From: Streptomyces sp. NBC_01335
Lineage (GTDB): Bacteria; Actinomycetota; Actinomycetes; Streptomycetales; Streptomycetaceae
DNA: 64,000 nt
NCBI RefSeq assembly: GCF_035953295.1
Contig: NZ_CP108370.1
Location: 5,423,001 to 5,487,000, forward strand
Reading direction: 5' to 3'
Shown here: positions 52,222-61,324 of the stretch, in pieces
Numbering within the stretch: the first letter of the stretch is position 1
How the letters are laid out: every line of letters begins with the position of its first letter
Notes under the pieces: model-generated
Database searches by the model: none
What the model saw: the letters and a program-made list of their open reading frames with translations, nothing else
Told to the model about the DNA's origin: nothing
Made by a program: the position numbers and the translations under genes

Positions 52222-54261
52222 GTGAGCGACACCACCGATCTGATGGGCGTGACTGCCGACAAGAGCGTCGACAGCGCCGCGCCCGCCGAAGGTGCTGCCA
52301 CTGGCACCACCGCACGGCGCCGCCGCTCCGGCACCGGCCTTGACGGCATGGTCCTGGCCGAGCTGCAGCAGGTCGCGTCCGGCCTCGGCATCAGGGGCAC
52401 CGCGCGCATGCGCAAGAGCCAGCTGATCGAGGTCATCAAGGAGGCGCAGGCCGGCAAGGCCCCCGCCGCCAAGGCCGCCGCCAAGGCGCCCGCCGCCGGG
52501 ACGGACGCGGAGAGCAAGCCCAAGCGCCGCGCCACCTCCAAGGCGCGCACGGGCGACGAGGCCGCCGCCCCGGCCGAGAAGCCGGCTGCCCAGCAGCAGA
52601 TCGACATCCCCGGCCAGCCCGCCAGCGACGACCAGCCCGCGGGCGAGCGCCGCCGGCGCCGCGCCACCGCGCAGGCCGGTGCCCCCGAGGCCAAGGCCGA
52701 GCCGAAACAGGACGACCGCGCCGCCGAGGCCAAGCAGGACGACCGCGCCGAGGCGAAGGGCGACGCCCGCGCCGAGTCGGCCGCCGACACCGCCGAGGGC
52801 CGTCGCGGCGACCGCCAGGACCGTCAGCGCGGCGACCGCGGTGACCGCCGCGACCGCCAGCGCGACCGCCGGGGCAAGGGCGACGACCAGGGCCAGCAGC
52901 GCCAGGGTCAGGGCCAGTCGCAGCGTCAGGGCCAGGGCCAGACCCAGGGTCAGGGCCAGGGCCAGGGCGGCGGCCAGGGCCAGCAGCACCGCGACAACGG
53001 TCCGCAGGACGACTTCGACGACGAGGGCGGCCGCCGCGGCCGTCGTGGCCGCTACCGCGACCGCCGCGGCCGTCGCGGCCGCGAGGACTTCCAGAGCGAC
53101 GTGCAGGTGGCCGACGACGACGTCCTGATCCCCGTCGCGGGCATCCTGGACATCCTCGACAACTACGCGTTCATCCGGACCTCCGGCTACCTCCCGGGCC
53201 CGAACGACGTGTACGTCTCGCTCGCCCAGGTCCGCAAGAACGGCCTGCGCAAGGGTGACCACGTCACCGGCGCCGTGCGCCAGCCCAAGGACGGCGAGCG
53301 CCGCGAGAAGTTCAACGCCCTCGTGCGCCTCGACACCGTCAACGGCATGGCGCCCGAATCCGGCCGTGGACGCCCGGAGTTCCAGAAGCTGACTCCGCTG
53401 TACCCGCAGGACCGGCTCCGCCTGGAGACCGACTCCAACGTCCTGACGACGCGGATCATCGACCTGGTCGCCCCGATCGGCAAGGGCCAGCGCGGACTGA
53501 TCGTGGCCCCGCCGAAGACCGGTAAGACCATGATCCTCCAGGCCATCGCCAACGCGATCACGGTCAACAGCCCCGAGTGCCACCTGATGGTCGTCCTCGT
53601 GGACGAGCGTCCGGAAGAGGTCACCGACATGCAGCGGTCGGTGAAGGGCGAGGTCATCTCCTCGACCTTCGACCGTCCCGCCGAGGACCACACCACCGTC
53701 GCCGAACTGGCCATCGAGCGGGCCAAGCGCCTGGTCGAGCTGGGTCACGACGTGGTCGTCCTGCTCGACTCGATCACCCGCCTGGGCCGCGCGTACAACC
53801 TCGCGGCGCCGGCCTCCGGCCGCATCCTGTCCGGTGGTGTCGACTCGACCGCGCTGTACCCGCCGAAGCGCTTCTTCGGTGCCGCGCGCAACATCGAGGA
53901 CGGCGGCTCGCTGACCATCCTGGCCACCGCGCTCGTCGAGACCGGCTCGCGCATGGACGAGGTGATCTTCGAGGAGTTCAAGGGCACCGGCAACATGGAG
54001 CTCAAGCTCGACCGGAAGCTCTCGGACAAGCGCATCTTCCCGGCCGTCGACGTCGACGCGTCCAGTACCCGCAAGGAAGAGATCCTGCTGGGCAGCGACG
54101 AGCTGGCCATCACCTGGAAGCTGCGCCGCGTGCTCCACGCGCTCGACCAGCAGCAGGCGATCGAGCTCCTGCTGGACCGGATGAAGAAGACCCAGTCCAA
54201 CGCGGAGTTCCTGCTCCAGATCCAGAAGACGACGCCGTCGCCGGGCAACAACAACGACTGA
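52222..54261 (+). CDS. rho: Transcription termination factor Rho
   Basis: A 679-aa hexameric RNA helicase. The N-terminal helical domain (about 35-75: [33 protein letters not shown]) is followed by an actinobacterial insertion (about 85-295) of Ala/Lys then Arg/Asp/Gln/Gly-rich low complexity ([24 protein letters not shown]). Next come the cold-shock-like RNA-binding domain ([20 protein letters not shown]) and the ATPase with PPKTGKTM (K435), [26 protein letters not shown] and [23 protein letters not shown] with GGAAGGA upstream. Confidence 0.97.
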   Translation: MSDTTDLMGVTADKSVDSAAPAEGAATGTTARRRRSGTGLDGMVLAELQQVASGLGIRGTARMRKSQLIEVIKEAQAGKAPAAKAAAKAPAAGTDAESKPKRRATSKARTGDEAAAPAEKPAAQQQIDIPGQPASDDQPAGERRRRRATAQAGAPEAKAEPKQDDRAAEAKQDDRAEAKGDARAESAADTAEGRRGDRQDRQRGDRGDRRDRQRDRRGKGDDQGQQRQGQGQSQRQGQGQTQGQGQGQGGGQGQQHRDNGPQDDFDDEGGRRGRRGRYRDRRGRRGREDFQSDVQVADDDVLIPVAGILDILDNYAFIRTSGYLPGPNDVYVSLAQVRKNGLRKGDHVTGAVRQPKDGERREKFNALVRLDTVNGMAPESGRGRPEFQKLTPLYPQDRLRLETDSNVLTTRIIDLVAPIGKGQRGLIVAPPKTGKTMILQAIANAITVNSPECHLMVVLVDERPEEVTDMQRSVKGEVISSTFDRPAEDHTTVAELAIERAKRLVELGHDVVVLLDSITRLGRAYNLAAPASGRILSGGVDSTALYPPKRFFGAARNIEDGGSLTILATALVETGSRMDEVIFEEFKGTGNMELKLDRKLSDKRIFPAVDVDASSTRKEEILLGSDELAITWKLRRVLHALDQQQAIELLLDRMKKTQSNAEFLLQIQKTTPSPGNNND

Positions 54262-54280
54262 CGTCCGCACCGCAGTTGAC

Positions 54281-54320
54281 CGAAGCCGCCCCCGTCGCAC
54301 CCGCGACGGGGGCGGCTTCG
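54281..54320 (+). terminator. Terminator of rho
   Basis: An 18-bp perfect stem (CGAAGCCGCCCCCGTCGC and its complement) with a 4-nt loop, 20 bp after the rho stop. Confidence 0.85.
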
Positions 54321-54482
54321 TCGTGCGTGGGGGACATACGGGGCGTATCCGAGACCTTCACCACACCCAGGGTGACCGCCCCGGGGGTGCCCCGAAGCGT
54401 GCATGGGGAAGGAAACCGCAGGTGAGCGCGGTGTCACCGGTAGTTCTCCAGGTCCGCCCCCCACCCGTTCGGCCGTACGGTG

Positions 54483-54500
54483 GTCACAGGGCGTTGTGAC
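54483..54500. promoter_or_regulatory. GTCACA-N6-TGTGAC dyad upstream of LCP gene
   Basis: A perfect dyad with 6-bp arms, 109 bp upstream of the LCP start, in the 289 bp between the rho terminator and the LCP gene. It resembles a CRP-type half-site pair (TGTGA inverted orientation); regulator unknown. Confidence 0.4.
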
Positions 54501-54608
54501 ACCCTTCTTGGTGCTTCGGCGTCCATCCGAGAGACGACCCGACCGTGCCGGGACCACACCGGCAGGGGGGAGCAGGGAGCAGCGGGGAACCTGGAACGAG
54601 GGAACACC

Positions 54609-55712
54609 ATGAGCGAGCAGAGCAGAGGTACGGGCCGCATACGCGGCACCGGCAGCCGGCGCAGAAAGCCCTCGCGCCGGCGCCGGGTGAAGACGGTGGT
54701 GGCCTGGACGGCGGCGGGGGTCGTGGTCCTCGGCGGATCGGGCCTCGCCTACGCGTACTTCGCGCTCGACGGCAACCTCAAGGGCGTCGACATCAACGCC
54801 GCCCTCGGCACGGACCGCCCGGACGACGTCGACGACGGCTCCGAGGACATCCTGGTGCTCGGCTCGGACTCCCGCTCCGGCGCCAACGCCGAGTACGGCA
54901 AGGACCAGGGCGGCGCCCGTTCGGACACCGCGATGGTCGTGCACGTCAACAAGGGCCACACGTCGGCCAGCATCGTCTCGATCCCGCGCGACACGATCGT
55001 CGACCGGCCCGCCTGCACCGACCCCGACACCGGGCAGCAGGCCCCCGCGGCCACCGGCCAGATGTTCAACTCGGCCTACCAGGTGGGCGGTCCGGCCTGC
55101 ACGGTGAAGACCGTCGAGGCGATGTCCGGCATCCGCATGGACCACTACGTCGAGGTCGACTTCACCGGCTTCAAGAAGCTCGTCGACCAGCTGGGCGGTG
55201 TCGAGATCACCACCGGCGAGGCGATCGACGACCCCGGCAGCCACCTCGACCTCGCCCCCGGCACGCACACCCTCGACGGCGAACAGGCCCTCGGCCTCGT
55301 CCGTACCCGCAAGAGCGTCGGCGACGGCAGCGACCTCGGCCGCATCCAGCTCCAGCAGGCGTTCGTCAAGGCGTTGATGAAGCAGGTCAAGTCGGTGGGC
55401 GTGTTCACCAACCCCGCCAAGCTGTTCGGGCTGGCGAACACCGCCACCAAGGCCATCACCACCGACTCCGACCTCGCCTCGGTCACCAAGCTCACCGGAT
55501 TCGCGAACGGGCTCAAGGGCCTCGACGCCAACGACGTCGACATGGTCACCCTGCCCGTCCAGTACGACCCGGCGGACCCCAACCGGGTCGTCCCGCTGGA
55601 GAAGGGCGCGCAGGAGGTCTGGAAGGCGCTGCGCGCCGACACCGCGATCCCCGCCTCCGCCACCGCGGACTCGGCCGGCGACAAGGGTTCCGCGAGCACC
55701 GTCGTGCACTGA
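54609..55712 (+). CDS. LytR-CpsA-Psr family envelope ligase
   Basis: A 367-aa type II membrane protein: basic cytoplasmic start (RRRKPSRRRRVK), one helix (TVVAWTAAGVVVLGGSGLAYAYF, about 29-51), then an extracytoplasmic LCP domain with ILVLGSDSR, ARSDTAMVVHV, SIPRDTIVD, GPACTVKTVEAMSGIRMDHYVEVDF and LVRTRKSVGDGSDLGRIQLQQAF. These Arg/Asp residues bind polyprenyl pyrophosphate and Mg2+ when teichoic-acid-like polymers are attached to peptidoglycan. ATG with GAGGGAAC upstream. Confidence 0.95.
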   Translation: MSEQSRGTGRIRGTGSRRRKPSRRRRVKTVVAWTAAGVVVLGGSGLAYAYFALDGNLKGVDINAALGTDRPDDVDDGSEDILVLGSDSRSGANAEYGKDQGGARSDTAMVVHVNKGHTSASIVSIPRDTIVDRPACTDPDTGQQAPAATGQMFNSAYQVGGPACTVKTVEAMSGIRMDHYVEVDFTGFKKLVDQLGGVEITTGEAIDDPGSHLDLAPGTHTLDGEQALGLVRTRKSVGDGSDLGRIQLQQAFVKALMKQVKSVGVFTNPAKLFGLANTATKAITTDSDLASVTKLTGFANGLKGLDANDVDMVTLPVQYDPADPNRVVPLEKGAQEVWKALRADTAIPASATADSAGDKGSASTVVH

Positions 55713-55725
55713 CCGTCGTGCACTG
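55698..55725. repeat. 14-bp tandem duplication across the LCP stop codon
   Basis: ACCGTCGTGCACTG occurs twice in direct succession; the first copy carries the stop codon (CAC TGA) and the second would supply an equivalent one. Looks like a recent slippage event. Confidence 0.9.
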
Positions 55726-55797
55726 ACGGCTCCCCCGGGACACCGCCGCCGCACCCCGGCCGGTCCGGCCGGGAATAGACCGGCCCGTACCCCCGTT

Positions 55798-55826
55798 TTG
55801 GGAGATACGGCCGGTCCTGGCAGACT
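55798..55826 (+). promoter_or_regulatory. Putative rpmE promoter
   Basis: TTGGGA (55798-55803), 17 bp, CAGACT (55821-55826), about 75 bp upstream of the rpmE start. Good match in spacing to the principal sigma factor consensus. Confidence 0.55.
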
Positions 55827-55900
55827 GGTACGTCGGCCCCGGTTCACGGACGCGCAATCCGCGCGGACGACCCGGAGCCCTCCCGAAACTAGGAGACACC

Positions 55901-56125
55901 TTGAAGCGCGACATTCACCCCACGTACGTCGAGACGCAGGTCAGCTGCACCTGTGGCGCGTCGTTCACCACCCGGAGCACCATCGACAACGGCACCATCC
56001 GTGCCGACGTCTGCTCCGAGTGCCACCCGTTCTACACGGGCAAGCAGAAGATCCTCGACACCGGCGGCCGTGTGGCCCGCTTCGAGGCCCGCTTCGGCAA
56101 GGGTGCAGGCTCCGCCGCCAAGTAG
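55901..56125 (+). CDS. rpmE: 50S ribosomal protein L31
   Basis: A 74-aa ribosomal protein L31 of the zinc-binding type: [27 protein letters not shown] with CTC and, later, [24 protein letters not shown]. The Cys residues (CxC and CxxC) mark the zinc-containing paralogue that zinc-starved cells replace with a Cys-less form under Zur control. The start is TTG after AGGAGACACC, an unusual start for a ribosomal protein gene. Confidence 0.97.
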   Translation: MKRDIHPTYVETQVSCTCGASFTTRSTIDNGTIRADVCSECHPFYTGKQKILDTGGRVARFEARFGKGAGSAAK

Positions 56126-56135
56126 CGAGCCACAG

Positions 56136-56184
56136 CGCCGGTTCTCGGGCGCCCTCTCGGGGGCGGCGGGAACCGGCGTTTTTT
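56136..56184 (+). terminator. Intrinsic terminator of rpmE
   Basis: CGCCGGTTC pairs with GAACCGGCG around an inner GC-rich hairpin (GCCC/GGGC), followed by TTTTTT. One of the most canonical terminators in the window. Confidence 0.9.
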
Positions 56185-56243
56185 CCGGTCGGGTCCTGGG
56201 GCGACCCGGGGCCCGACCGGCACCTTCCTCCAGCAGGCCCGTA

Positions 56244-56418
56244 GGGCGTGTGTCGAAAGTGGCGCCTGTCCGGCGACGCCCGGCACGCACGCTCGCCGCG
56301 TTGTCGGGAGCACCCCGATACATCCAGTATCGGGGCGACCCTCCGCCTTGCGATCGCACGCACCGGACGCCGCCGGACCCGCCCTCCGGGCGGACGGCGC
56401 CACTTTCGACACACGCCC
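56244..56418. mobile_element. MITE-like 175-bp inverted-repeat element
   Basis: Perfect 23-bp terminal inverted repeats, starting GGGCGTGTGTCGAAAG (56244-56266) and ending CTTTCGACACACGCCC (56396-56418). The two halves are near-complementary throughout, with a central hairpin CCCCGATAC-ATCCA-GTATCGGGG (56313-56335). No ORF. No clear target-site duplication is visible. It looks like a non-autonomous element; its RNA would form a long hairpin 27 bp upstream of prfA. Confidence 0.8.
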
Positions 56419-56445
56419 CAGTCACCCCCACCCAGGAGCCCGAAG

Positions 56446-57522
56446 ATGTTCGAGGCGGTCGAGGAACTGATCGGTGAACACGCCGATCTCGAGAAGAAGC
56501 TCGCCGACCCGTCGGTCCACGCGGATCAGGCCAACGCGCGCAAGCTCAACAAGCGCTACGCGGAGCTGACCCCGATCGTCTCCACGTACCGGTCCTGGAA
56601 GCGGACCGGTGACGACATCGTGACCGCACGCGAGTTCGCCGCCGACGACCCCGACTTCGCCGCCGAGGTCAAGGAGCTGGAGAAGCAGCGCGAGGAGCTC
56701 ACCGAGCGCCTGCGCCTCCTTCTCGTTCCGCGCGACCCGAGCGACGACAAGGACGTGCTCCTGGAGATCAAGGCGGGTGCGGGCGGCGACGAGTCGGCCC
56801 TGTTCGCCGGTGACCTGCTCCGCATGTACCTCCGCTACGCCGAGCGCATCGGGTGGAAGACCGAGATCATCGACTCCACCGAGTCCGAGCTCGGCGGCTA
56901 CAAGGACGTCCAGGTCGCCGTGAAGACCAAGGGCGGCAACGGCGCCACCGAGCCCGGCCAGGGCGTCTGGGCCCGGATGAAGTACGAGGGCGGCGTGCAC
57001 CGCGTGCAGCGCGTGCCCTCCACCGAGTCCCAGGGCCGCATCCACACCTCCGCCGCCGGCGTCCTCGTGACCCCCGAGGCCGAGGAGGTCGAGGTCGAGA
57101 TCCACGCCAACGACCTGCGCATCGACGTCTACCGGTCCTCCGGCCCCGGCGGCCAGTCCGTCAACACGACCGACTCCGCCGTCCGCATCACGCACCTGCC
57201 GACCGGCGTCGTCGCCTCCTGCCAGAACGAGAAGAGCCAGCTCCAGAACAAGGAGCAGGCCATGCGCATCCTGCGGTCCCGGCTGCTCGCCGCCGCCCAG
57301 GAGGCCGCCGAGCAGGAAGCCTCCGACGTACGCCGCAGCCAGGTGCGCACCGTCGACCGCTCCGAGAAGATCCGCACGTACAACTTCCCGGAAAACCGGA
57401 TCTCGGACCACCGCGTCGGCTTCAAGGCGTACAACTTGGACCAGGTCCTCGACGGGGACCTCGACGCGGTGATCCAGGCGTGCGTCGACGCCGACTCCGC
57501 CGCCAAGCTCGCCAACGCCTGA
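56446..57522 (+). CDS. prfA: Peptide chain release factor 1
   Basis: A 358-aa class I release factor for UAA/UAG. The codon-reading tripeptide PxT is PST (191-193, in [10 protein letters not shown]), and the GGQ motif (235-237, [16 protein letters not shown]) catalyses peptide release. Length and N-terminal domain are standard. ATG with AGGAG upstream. The gene precedes prmC, whose product methylates the GGQ glutamine. The MITE-like element separates it from rpmE. Confidence 0.97.
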   Translation: MFEAVEELIGEHADLEKKLADPSVHADQANARKLNKRYAELTPIVSTYRSWKRTGDDIVTAREFAADDPDFAAEVKELEKQREELTERLRLLLVPRDPSDDKDVLLEIKAGAGGDESALFAGDLLRMYLRYAERIGWKTEIIDSTESELGGYKDVQVAVKTKGGNGATEPGQGVWARMKYEGGVHRVQRVPSTESQGRIHTSAAGVLVTPEAEEVEVEIHANDLRIDVYRSSGPGGQSVNTTDSAVRITHLPTGVVASCQNEKSQLQNKEQAMRILRSRLLAAAQEAAEQEASDVRRSQVRTVDRSEKIRTYNFPENRISDHRVGFKAYNLDQVLDGDLDAVIQACVDADSAAKLANA

Positions 57523-57562
57523 TTCCGCCCGCCCCGCCCGTGAACCCGTACGGAGATCCGCG

Positions 57563-58408
57563 ATGAACCTGCTGCTCGCCGAGGTGGCCCAGGCCACCCA
57601 GCGGCTGGCCGACGCCGGTGTCCCTTCGCCGCGATTCGATGCCGAGGAGCTCGCGGCCTTCGTCCACGGAGTCAAGCGGGGCGAGCTGCACCGGGTGCCG
57701 GACGCGGACTTCGACGCGCGCTACTGGGAGACCATCGCGCGCCGCGAGAACCGCGAACCCCTCCAGCACATCACCGGCCGCGCCTTCTTCCGCTACCTGG
57801 AGCTCCAGGTCGGCCCCGGGGTGTTCGTGCCGCGCCCGGAGACCGAGTCGGTCGTCGGCTGGGCCATAGACGCGGTCCGCGCGATGGACGTCGTCGAGCC
57901 GCTCATCGTCGACCTCTGCACCGGCTCCGGCGCCATCGCCCTCGCCATGGCCCAGGAGGTGCCGCGCTCGCGCGTGCACGCCGTGGAGCTGTCCGAGGAC
58001 GCCCTCACGTGGACCAGGAAGAACGCCGAGGGGTCCAGGGTCACCGTGCACCGCGGAGACGCCCTGAGCGCCCTTCCCGAGCTCGACGGCCAGGTCGACC
58101 TGGTGATCTCCAACCCGCCGTACATCCCGCTCACCGAGTGGGAGTACGTCGCGCCCGAGGCCCGCGACCACGACCCGCAGATGGCGCTGTTCTCCGGCGA
58201 GGACGGCCTCGACACCATCCGCGGCATCGAGCGCACCGCGCACCGCCTGCTCCGCCCCGGCGGCCTCGTCGTCATCGAGCACGCCGACACCCAGGGCGGC
58301 CAGGTCCCCTGGATCTTCACCGAGGAACGCGGCTGGGCCGACGCGGCCGACCACCCGGACCTCAACAACCGGCCGCGGTTCGCGACCGCCCGCAAGGCCA
58401 TGCCGTGA
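57563..58408 (+). CDS. prmC: Release factor glutamine methyltransferase PrmC
   Basis: A 281-aa SAM-dependent N5-glutamine methyltransferase acting on the GGQ of release factors. The helical N-terminal domain (1-80) precedes the Rossmann domain with IVDLCTGSGAIALAMA (motif I), AVELSEDAL and the catalytic NPPYIP. ATG with CGGAGA upstream, 40 bp after prfA; likely one operon. Confidence 0.97.
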   Translation: MNLLLAEVAQATQRLADAGVPSPRFDAEELAAFVHGVKRGELHRVPDADFDARYWETIARRENREPLQHITGRAFFRYLELQVGPGVFVPRPETESVVGWAIDAVRAMDVVEPLIVDLCTGSGAIALAMAQEVPRSRVHAVELSEDALTWTRKNAEGSRVTVHRGDALSALPELDGQVDLVISNPPYIPLTEWEYVAPEARDHDPQMALFSGEDGLDTIRGIERTAHRLLRPGGLVVIEHADTQGGQVPWIFTEERGWADAADHPDLNNRPRFATARKAMP

Positions 58409-58424
58409 CCCGCGCAGCGGCCCC

Positions 58425-58452
58425 GTGCCCGCACTGCCCGCACTGCCCGCAC
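58425..58452. repeat. Triplicated TGCCCGCAC
   Basis: Three adjacent copies of the 9-mer TGCCCGCAC between prmC and the Sua5 gene. Short non-coding tandem repeat. Confidence 0.75.
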
Positions 58453-58487
58453 CACCTTTACCCGTACCCGCTTGAGGAGGCCGGCTG

Positions 58488-59135
58488 ATGGCACGGCGAT
58501 ACGACTGCAACGACGCGACCGACCGTACGACCGGGCTGCGTGAAGCCGCCTCGGCGGTCCGTCGTGGCGAACTGGTCGTGCTGCCCACCGACACCGTGTA
58601 CGGCATCGGTGCGGACGCCTTCTCCTCGGAGGCCGTCGCGGACCTGCTGGACGCCAAGGGCCGCGGGCGCAACATGCCCACCCCGGTCCTCATCGGCTCC
58701 CCGAACACGCTGCACGGCCTGGTCACCGACTTCTCCGAGCAGGCGTGGGAGCTCGTCGACGCCTTCTGGCCCGGCGCCCTCACCCTCGTCGCCAAGCACC
58801 AGCCGTCGCTCCAGTGGGACCTCGGCGACACCCGCGGCACCGTCGCCGTCCGGATGCCGCTGCACCCGGTCGCCATCGAGCTCCTCACCGAGGTCGGCCC
58901 GATGGGCGTCTCCAGCGCCAACCTCACCGGCCACCCGTCCCCGGAGACCTGCGACGCCGCCCAGGAGATGCTCGGGGACTCCGTCTCCGTCTACCTCGAC
59001 GGCGGCCCCACCCCGGGCAACGTCCCGTCCTCCATCGTCGACGTCACCGGCAAGGTCCCGGTCCTGCTGCGCGCCGGCGCCCTGTCCGTCGAGGAACTGC
59101 GCAAGGTGGTACCCGACCTCGAGGTGGCCAATTGA
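58488..59135 (+). CDS. L-threonylcarbamoyladenylate synthase (Sua5/YrdC/YwlC)
   Basis: A 215-aa enzyme making threonylcarbamoyl-AMP for the t6A37 tRNA modification from Thr, bicarbonate and ATP. YrdC-domain landmarks: LPTDTVYGIGADAF, KGRGRNMPTPVLIGS, FWPGALTLVAKH, TVAVRMPLHPVA and PMGVSSANLTGHPSP. The short (YrdC-like) form without a C-terminal Sua5 domain. ATG with GAGGAGG upstream. Stop overlaps the next start (TTGA). Confidence 0.95.
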   Translation: MARRYDCNDATDRTTGLREAASAVRRGELVVLPTDTVYGIGADAFSSEAVADLLDAKGRGRNMPTPVLIGSPNTLHGLVTDFSEQAWELVDAFWPGALTLVAKHQPSLQWDLGDTRGTVAVRMPLHPVAIELLTEVGPMGVSSANLTGHPSPETCDAAQEMLGDSVSVYLDGGPTPGNVPSSIVDVTGKVPVLLRAGALSVEELRKVVPDLEVAN

Positions 59136-59773
59136 CCGCCCCTGAGGGGCGTGGCATAGCGGGGCAGACCGACCACTTCCGCATTCTCCACGTCAGCACC
59201 GGCAACGTCTGCCGCTCGCCCATCACCGAGCGGCTGACCCGCCATGCCCTCGTGGACCGCCTCGGCGATCCGCTCCAGGGCGGCCTCATCGTGGAGAGCG
59301 CAGGCACCTGGGGGCACGAAGGCGCCCCCATGGAGGCGAACGCCGAGATCGTCCTCGCCGATTTCGGCGCGGACGCCACCGGCTTCGTCGGCCGCGAGCT
59401 CCTCGACGAGCACGTGATCCGCGCCGACCTGGTGCTGACCGCGACCCGCGACCACCGCGCGCAGGTCATCTCGATGGGCCACTCCGCCGGCCTGCGCACC
59501 TTCACCCTGAAGGAGTTCACCCGGCTCGTGCGGGCCATAGACCCCGCCACCCTGCCGGACGCCCACGACGAGGGCGTGGTCGAGCGTGCCCGCGCCCTGG
59601 TGCGCGCCGCCGCCGCGCTGCGCGGCTGGCTGCTGGCCCCGAACGCCGACGCCGACGAGGTGTACGACCCGTACGGCGCCCCGATCACCTTCTTCCGTTC
59701 GATCGGCGACGAGATCAACCAGGCGCTCGACCCGGTCGTCACCGCGCTCACCGGCGTGCCCGCGCACCACTGA
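59132..59773 (+). CDS. LMW-PTP-like protein with catalytic Cys replaced by Ser
   Basis: A 213-aa low-molecular-weight phosphotyrosine phosphatase/arsenate reductase fold. The P-loop is HVSTGNVCRSP (20-30): the nucleophile of C-x5-R is Ser22 instead of Cys, while Arg28 and the following Ser29-Pro30 are kept. The general-acid loop YDPYGAP near the C-terminus is present. Cys-to-Ser variants of PTPs normally trap substrates without hydrolysis, so this is probably a pseudophosphatase or binding protein. TTG start overlapping the sua5 stop by four bases. About 50 residues longer than classical LMW-PTPs. Confidence 0.88.
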   Translation: MTAPEGRGIAGQTDHFRILHVSTGNVCRSPITERLTRHALVDRLGDPLQGGLIVESAGTWGHEGAPMEANAEIVLADFGADATGFVGRELLDEHVIRADLVLTATRDHRAQVISMGHSAGLRTFTLKEFTRLVRAIDPATLPDAHDEGVVERARALVRAAAALRGWLLAPNADADEVYDPYGAPITFFRSIGDEINQALDPVVTALTGVPAHH

Positions 59774-59935
59774 GACGCACCCCGGGACGCACCACCGGGA
59801 CGTACTCCGGCCGGGGGCGTCCGCCCTTGCGCCGACCGGCCCCACCGGCCCTTTCGCGGCGGGCGTACGGGCGTCCACCGGCCTACATTGGATGCGAAGC
59901 CCCCCACCGCACTCCTCCAGGCCCGGAGCCGTCAG

Positions 59936-61228
59936 ATGCCGGTCAGCACCCCCACCGCACCCCTGCCGCCCGCCGCTCCGCAGGGGGACCTCGGCCCGCT
60001 GCCGCGGACCGACCCGGAGATCGCCGAGGTGCTCCGGGACGAGGCCTTCCGACAGGCCGGTTCGCTCCAGCTGATCGCCGCCGAGAATTTCAGCTCCCCC
60101 GCCGTCCTCGCCGCGCTCGCCTCGCCGCTCGCCAACAAGTACGCCGAGGGCTACCCGGGCGCCCGCCACCACGGCGGCTGCGACCACGCGGACGCCGCCG
60201 AACGCATCGCGGTCTCCCGCGCCACCGCCCTCTTCGGCGCCGAGCACGCCAACGTCCAGCCGCACTCCGGCTCCTCCGCCGTGCTCGCCGCCTACGCCGC
60301 CCTGCTGCGCCCCGGCGACGCAGTGCTGGCCATGGGCCTGACCTCCGGCGGCCACCTCACGCACGGGTCGCCGGGCAACTTCTCCGGACGCTGGTTCGAC
60401 TTCACCGGATACGGCGTCGACCCGGACACCGGCCTGATCGACTACGACCGGGTACGCGCCCTGGCCCGCGCCCGCCGGCCCAAGGCGATCGTCTGCGGCT
60501 CGATCTCCTACCCCCGCCACCCCGACTACGCCCTCTTCCGCGAGATCGCCGACGAGGTCGGCGCCCGCCTGATCGTCGACGCCGCGCACCCGATGGGGCT
60601 GATCGCCGGGGGAGCGGCGCCCAACCCGGTGCGTCACGCCGACGTGGTCTGCGCCACCACGCACAAGGTGCTGCGCGGGCCGCGCGGCGGGATGCTGCTC
60701 TGCCGGGCGGAGCTGGCCGGACGGATCGACCGCGCGGTCTTCCCGTTCACCCAGGGCGGGGCGCAGATGCACACCATCGCCGCGAAGGCCGTCGCGTTCG
60801 GGGAGGCGGCGACGCCCGCGTACGCGATGTACGCGCACCGGGTCGTCGCCAACGCCCGGGTGCTCGCCGCCGCGCTGGAGGCGGAGGGGTTCGAGGTGGC
60901 GACCGGCGGCACCGACACCCACCTGGTGCTGGCCGACCCGGCGCCGCTCGGCGTCGACGCACGGACCGCCCGCGACCGCCTCGCCGCCGCCGGCATGGTC
61001 CTGGACACGTGCGCGCTGCCGCACGCCGGAGCCGCCGCCCTCACGGACGGCCACGGCCGGGGCATCCGGCTGGGCACGGCCGCGGTCACCACCCAGGGCA
61101 TGGACGAGGCGGACATGGCCCGGATCGCCGTCCTGCTCGCCGACGCGGTCCGGGACGGGGCCGACCATGATCGTATCCGGGCCGAAGTGCGGGGATTCAC
61201 CGAGCGGTATCCGCTCCATCAGGGGTAG
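59936..61228 (+). CDS. glyA: Serine hydroxymethyltransferase-like protein with altered active site
   Basis: A 430-aa PLP fold-type I protein of the SHMT family. PLP lysine K244 in TTHKVLRGPRG, LIAAENFSSPAVL, VQPHSGSSAVLAAY and VDAAHPMGLIAGG are present. The canonical RYYGG, holding the active-site tyrosines (E. coli Tyr64/Tyr65), reads RHHGG (77-81), both Tyr replaced by His. Annotated as glyA in this locus by family, but substrate may differ. ATG with GGAG upstream, between the PTP-like gene and the sugar-phosphate transferase. Compare the canonical SHMT at 39082. Confidence 0.85.
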   Translation: MPVSTPTAPLPPAAPQGDLGPLPRTDPEIAEVLRDEAFRQAGSLQLIAAENFSSPAVLAALASPLANKYAEGYPGARHHGGCDHADAAERIAVSRATALFGAEHANVQPHSGSSAVLAAYAALLRPGDAVLAMGLTSGGHLTHGSPGNFSGRWFDFTGYGVDPDTGLIDYDRVRALARARRPKAIVCGSISYPRHPDYALFREIADEVGARLIVDAAHPMGLIAGGAAPNPVRHADVVCATTHKVLRGPRGGMLLCRAELAGRIDRAVFPFTQGGAQMHTIAAKAVAFGEAATPAYAMYAHRVVANARVLAAALEAEGFEVATGGTDTHLVLADPAPLGVDARTARDRLAAAGMVLDTCALPHAGAAALTDGHGRGIRLGTAAVTTQGMDEADMARIAVLLADAVRDGADHDRIRAEVRGFTERYPLHQG

Positions 61229-61324
61229 CCGGAAACTGTGGAACCGTCACCCGTTCCCTGATGTCCTTGCTCGTGGGGCTAGGGTGTGGGGCTGAGATGG
61301 CCGGCGAAATCTGTGGGGCAGCCC

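Noticed and set aside
58409..58487. CPHCPHCPH motif in one frame after prmC, looking like a zinc site
   Set aside because: It comes from the tandem TGCCCGCAC repeat in a shadow frame; prmC has already stopped at 58408.
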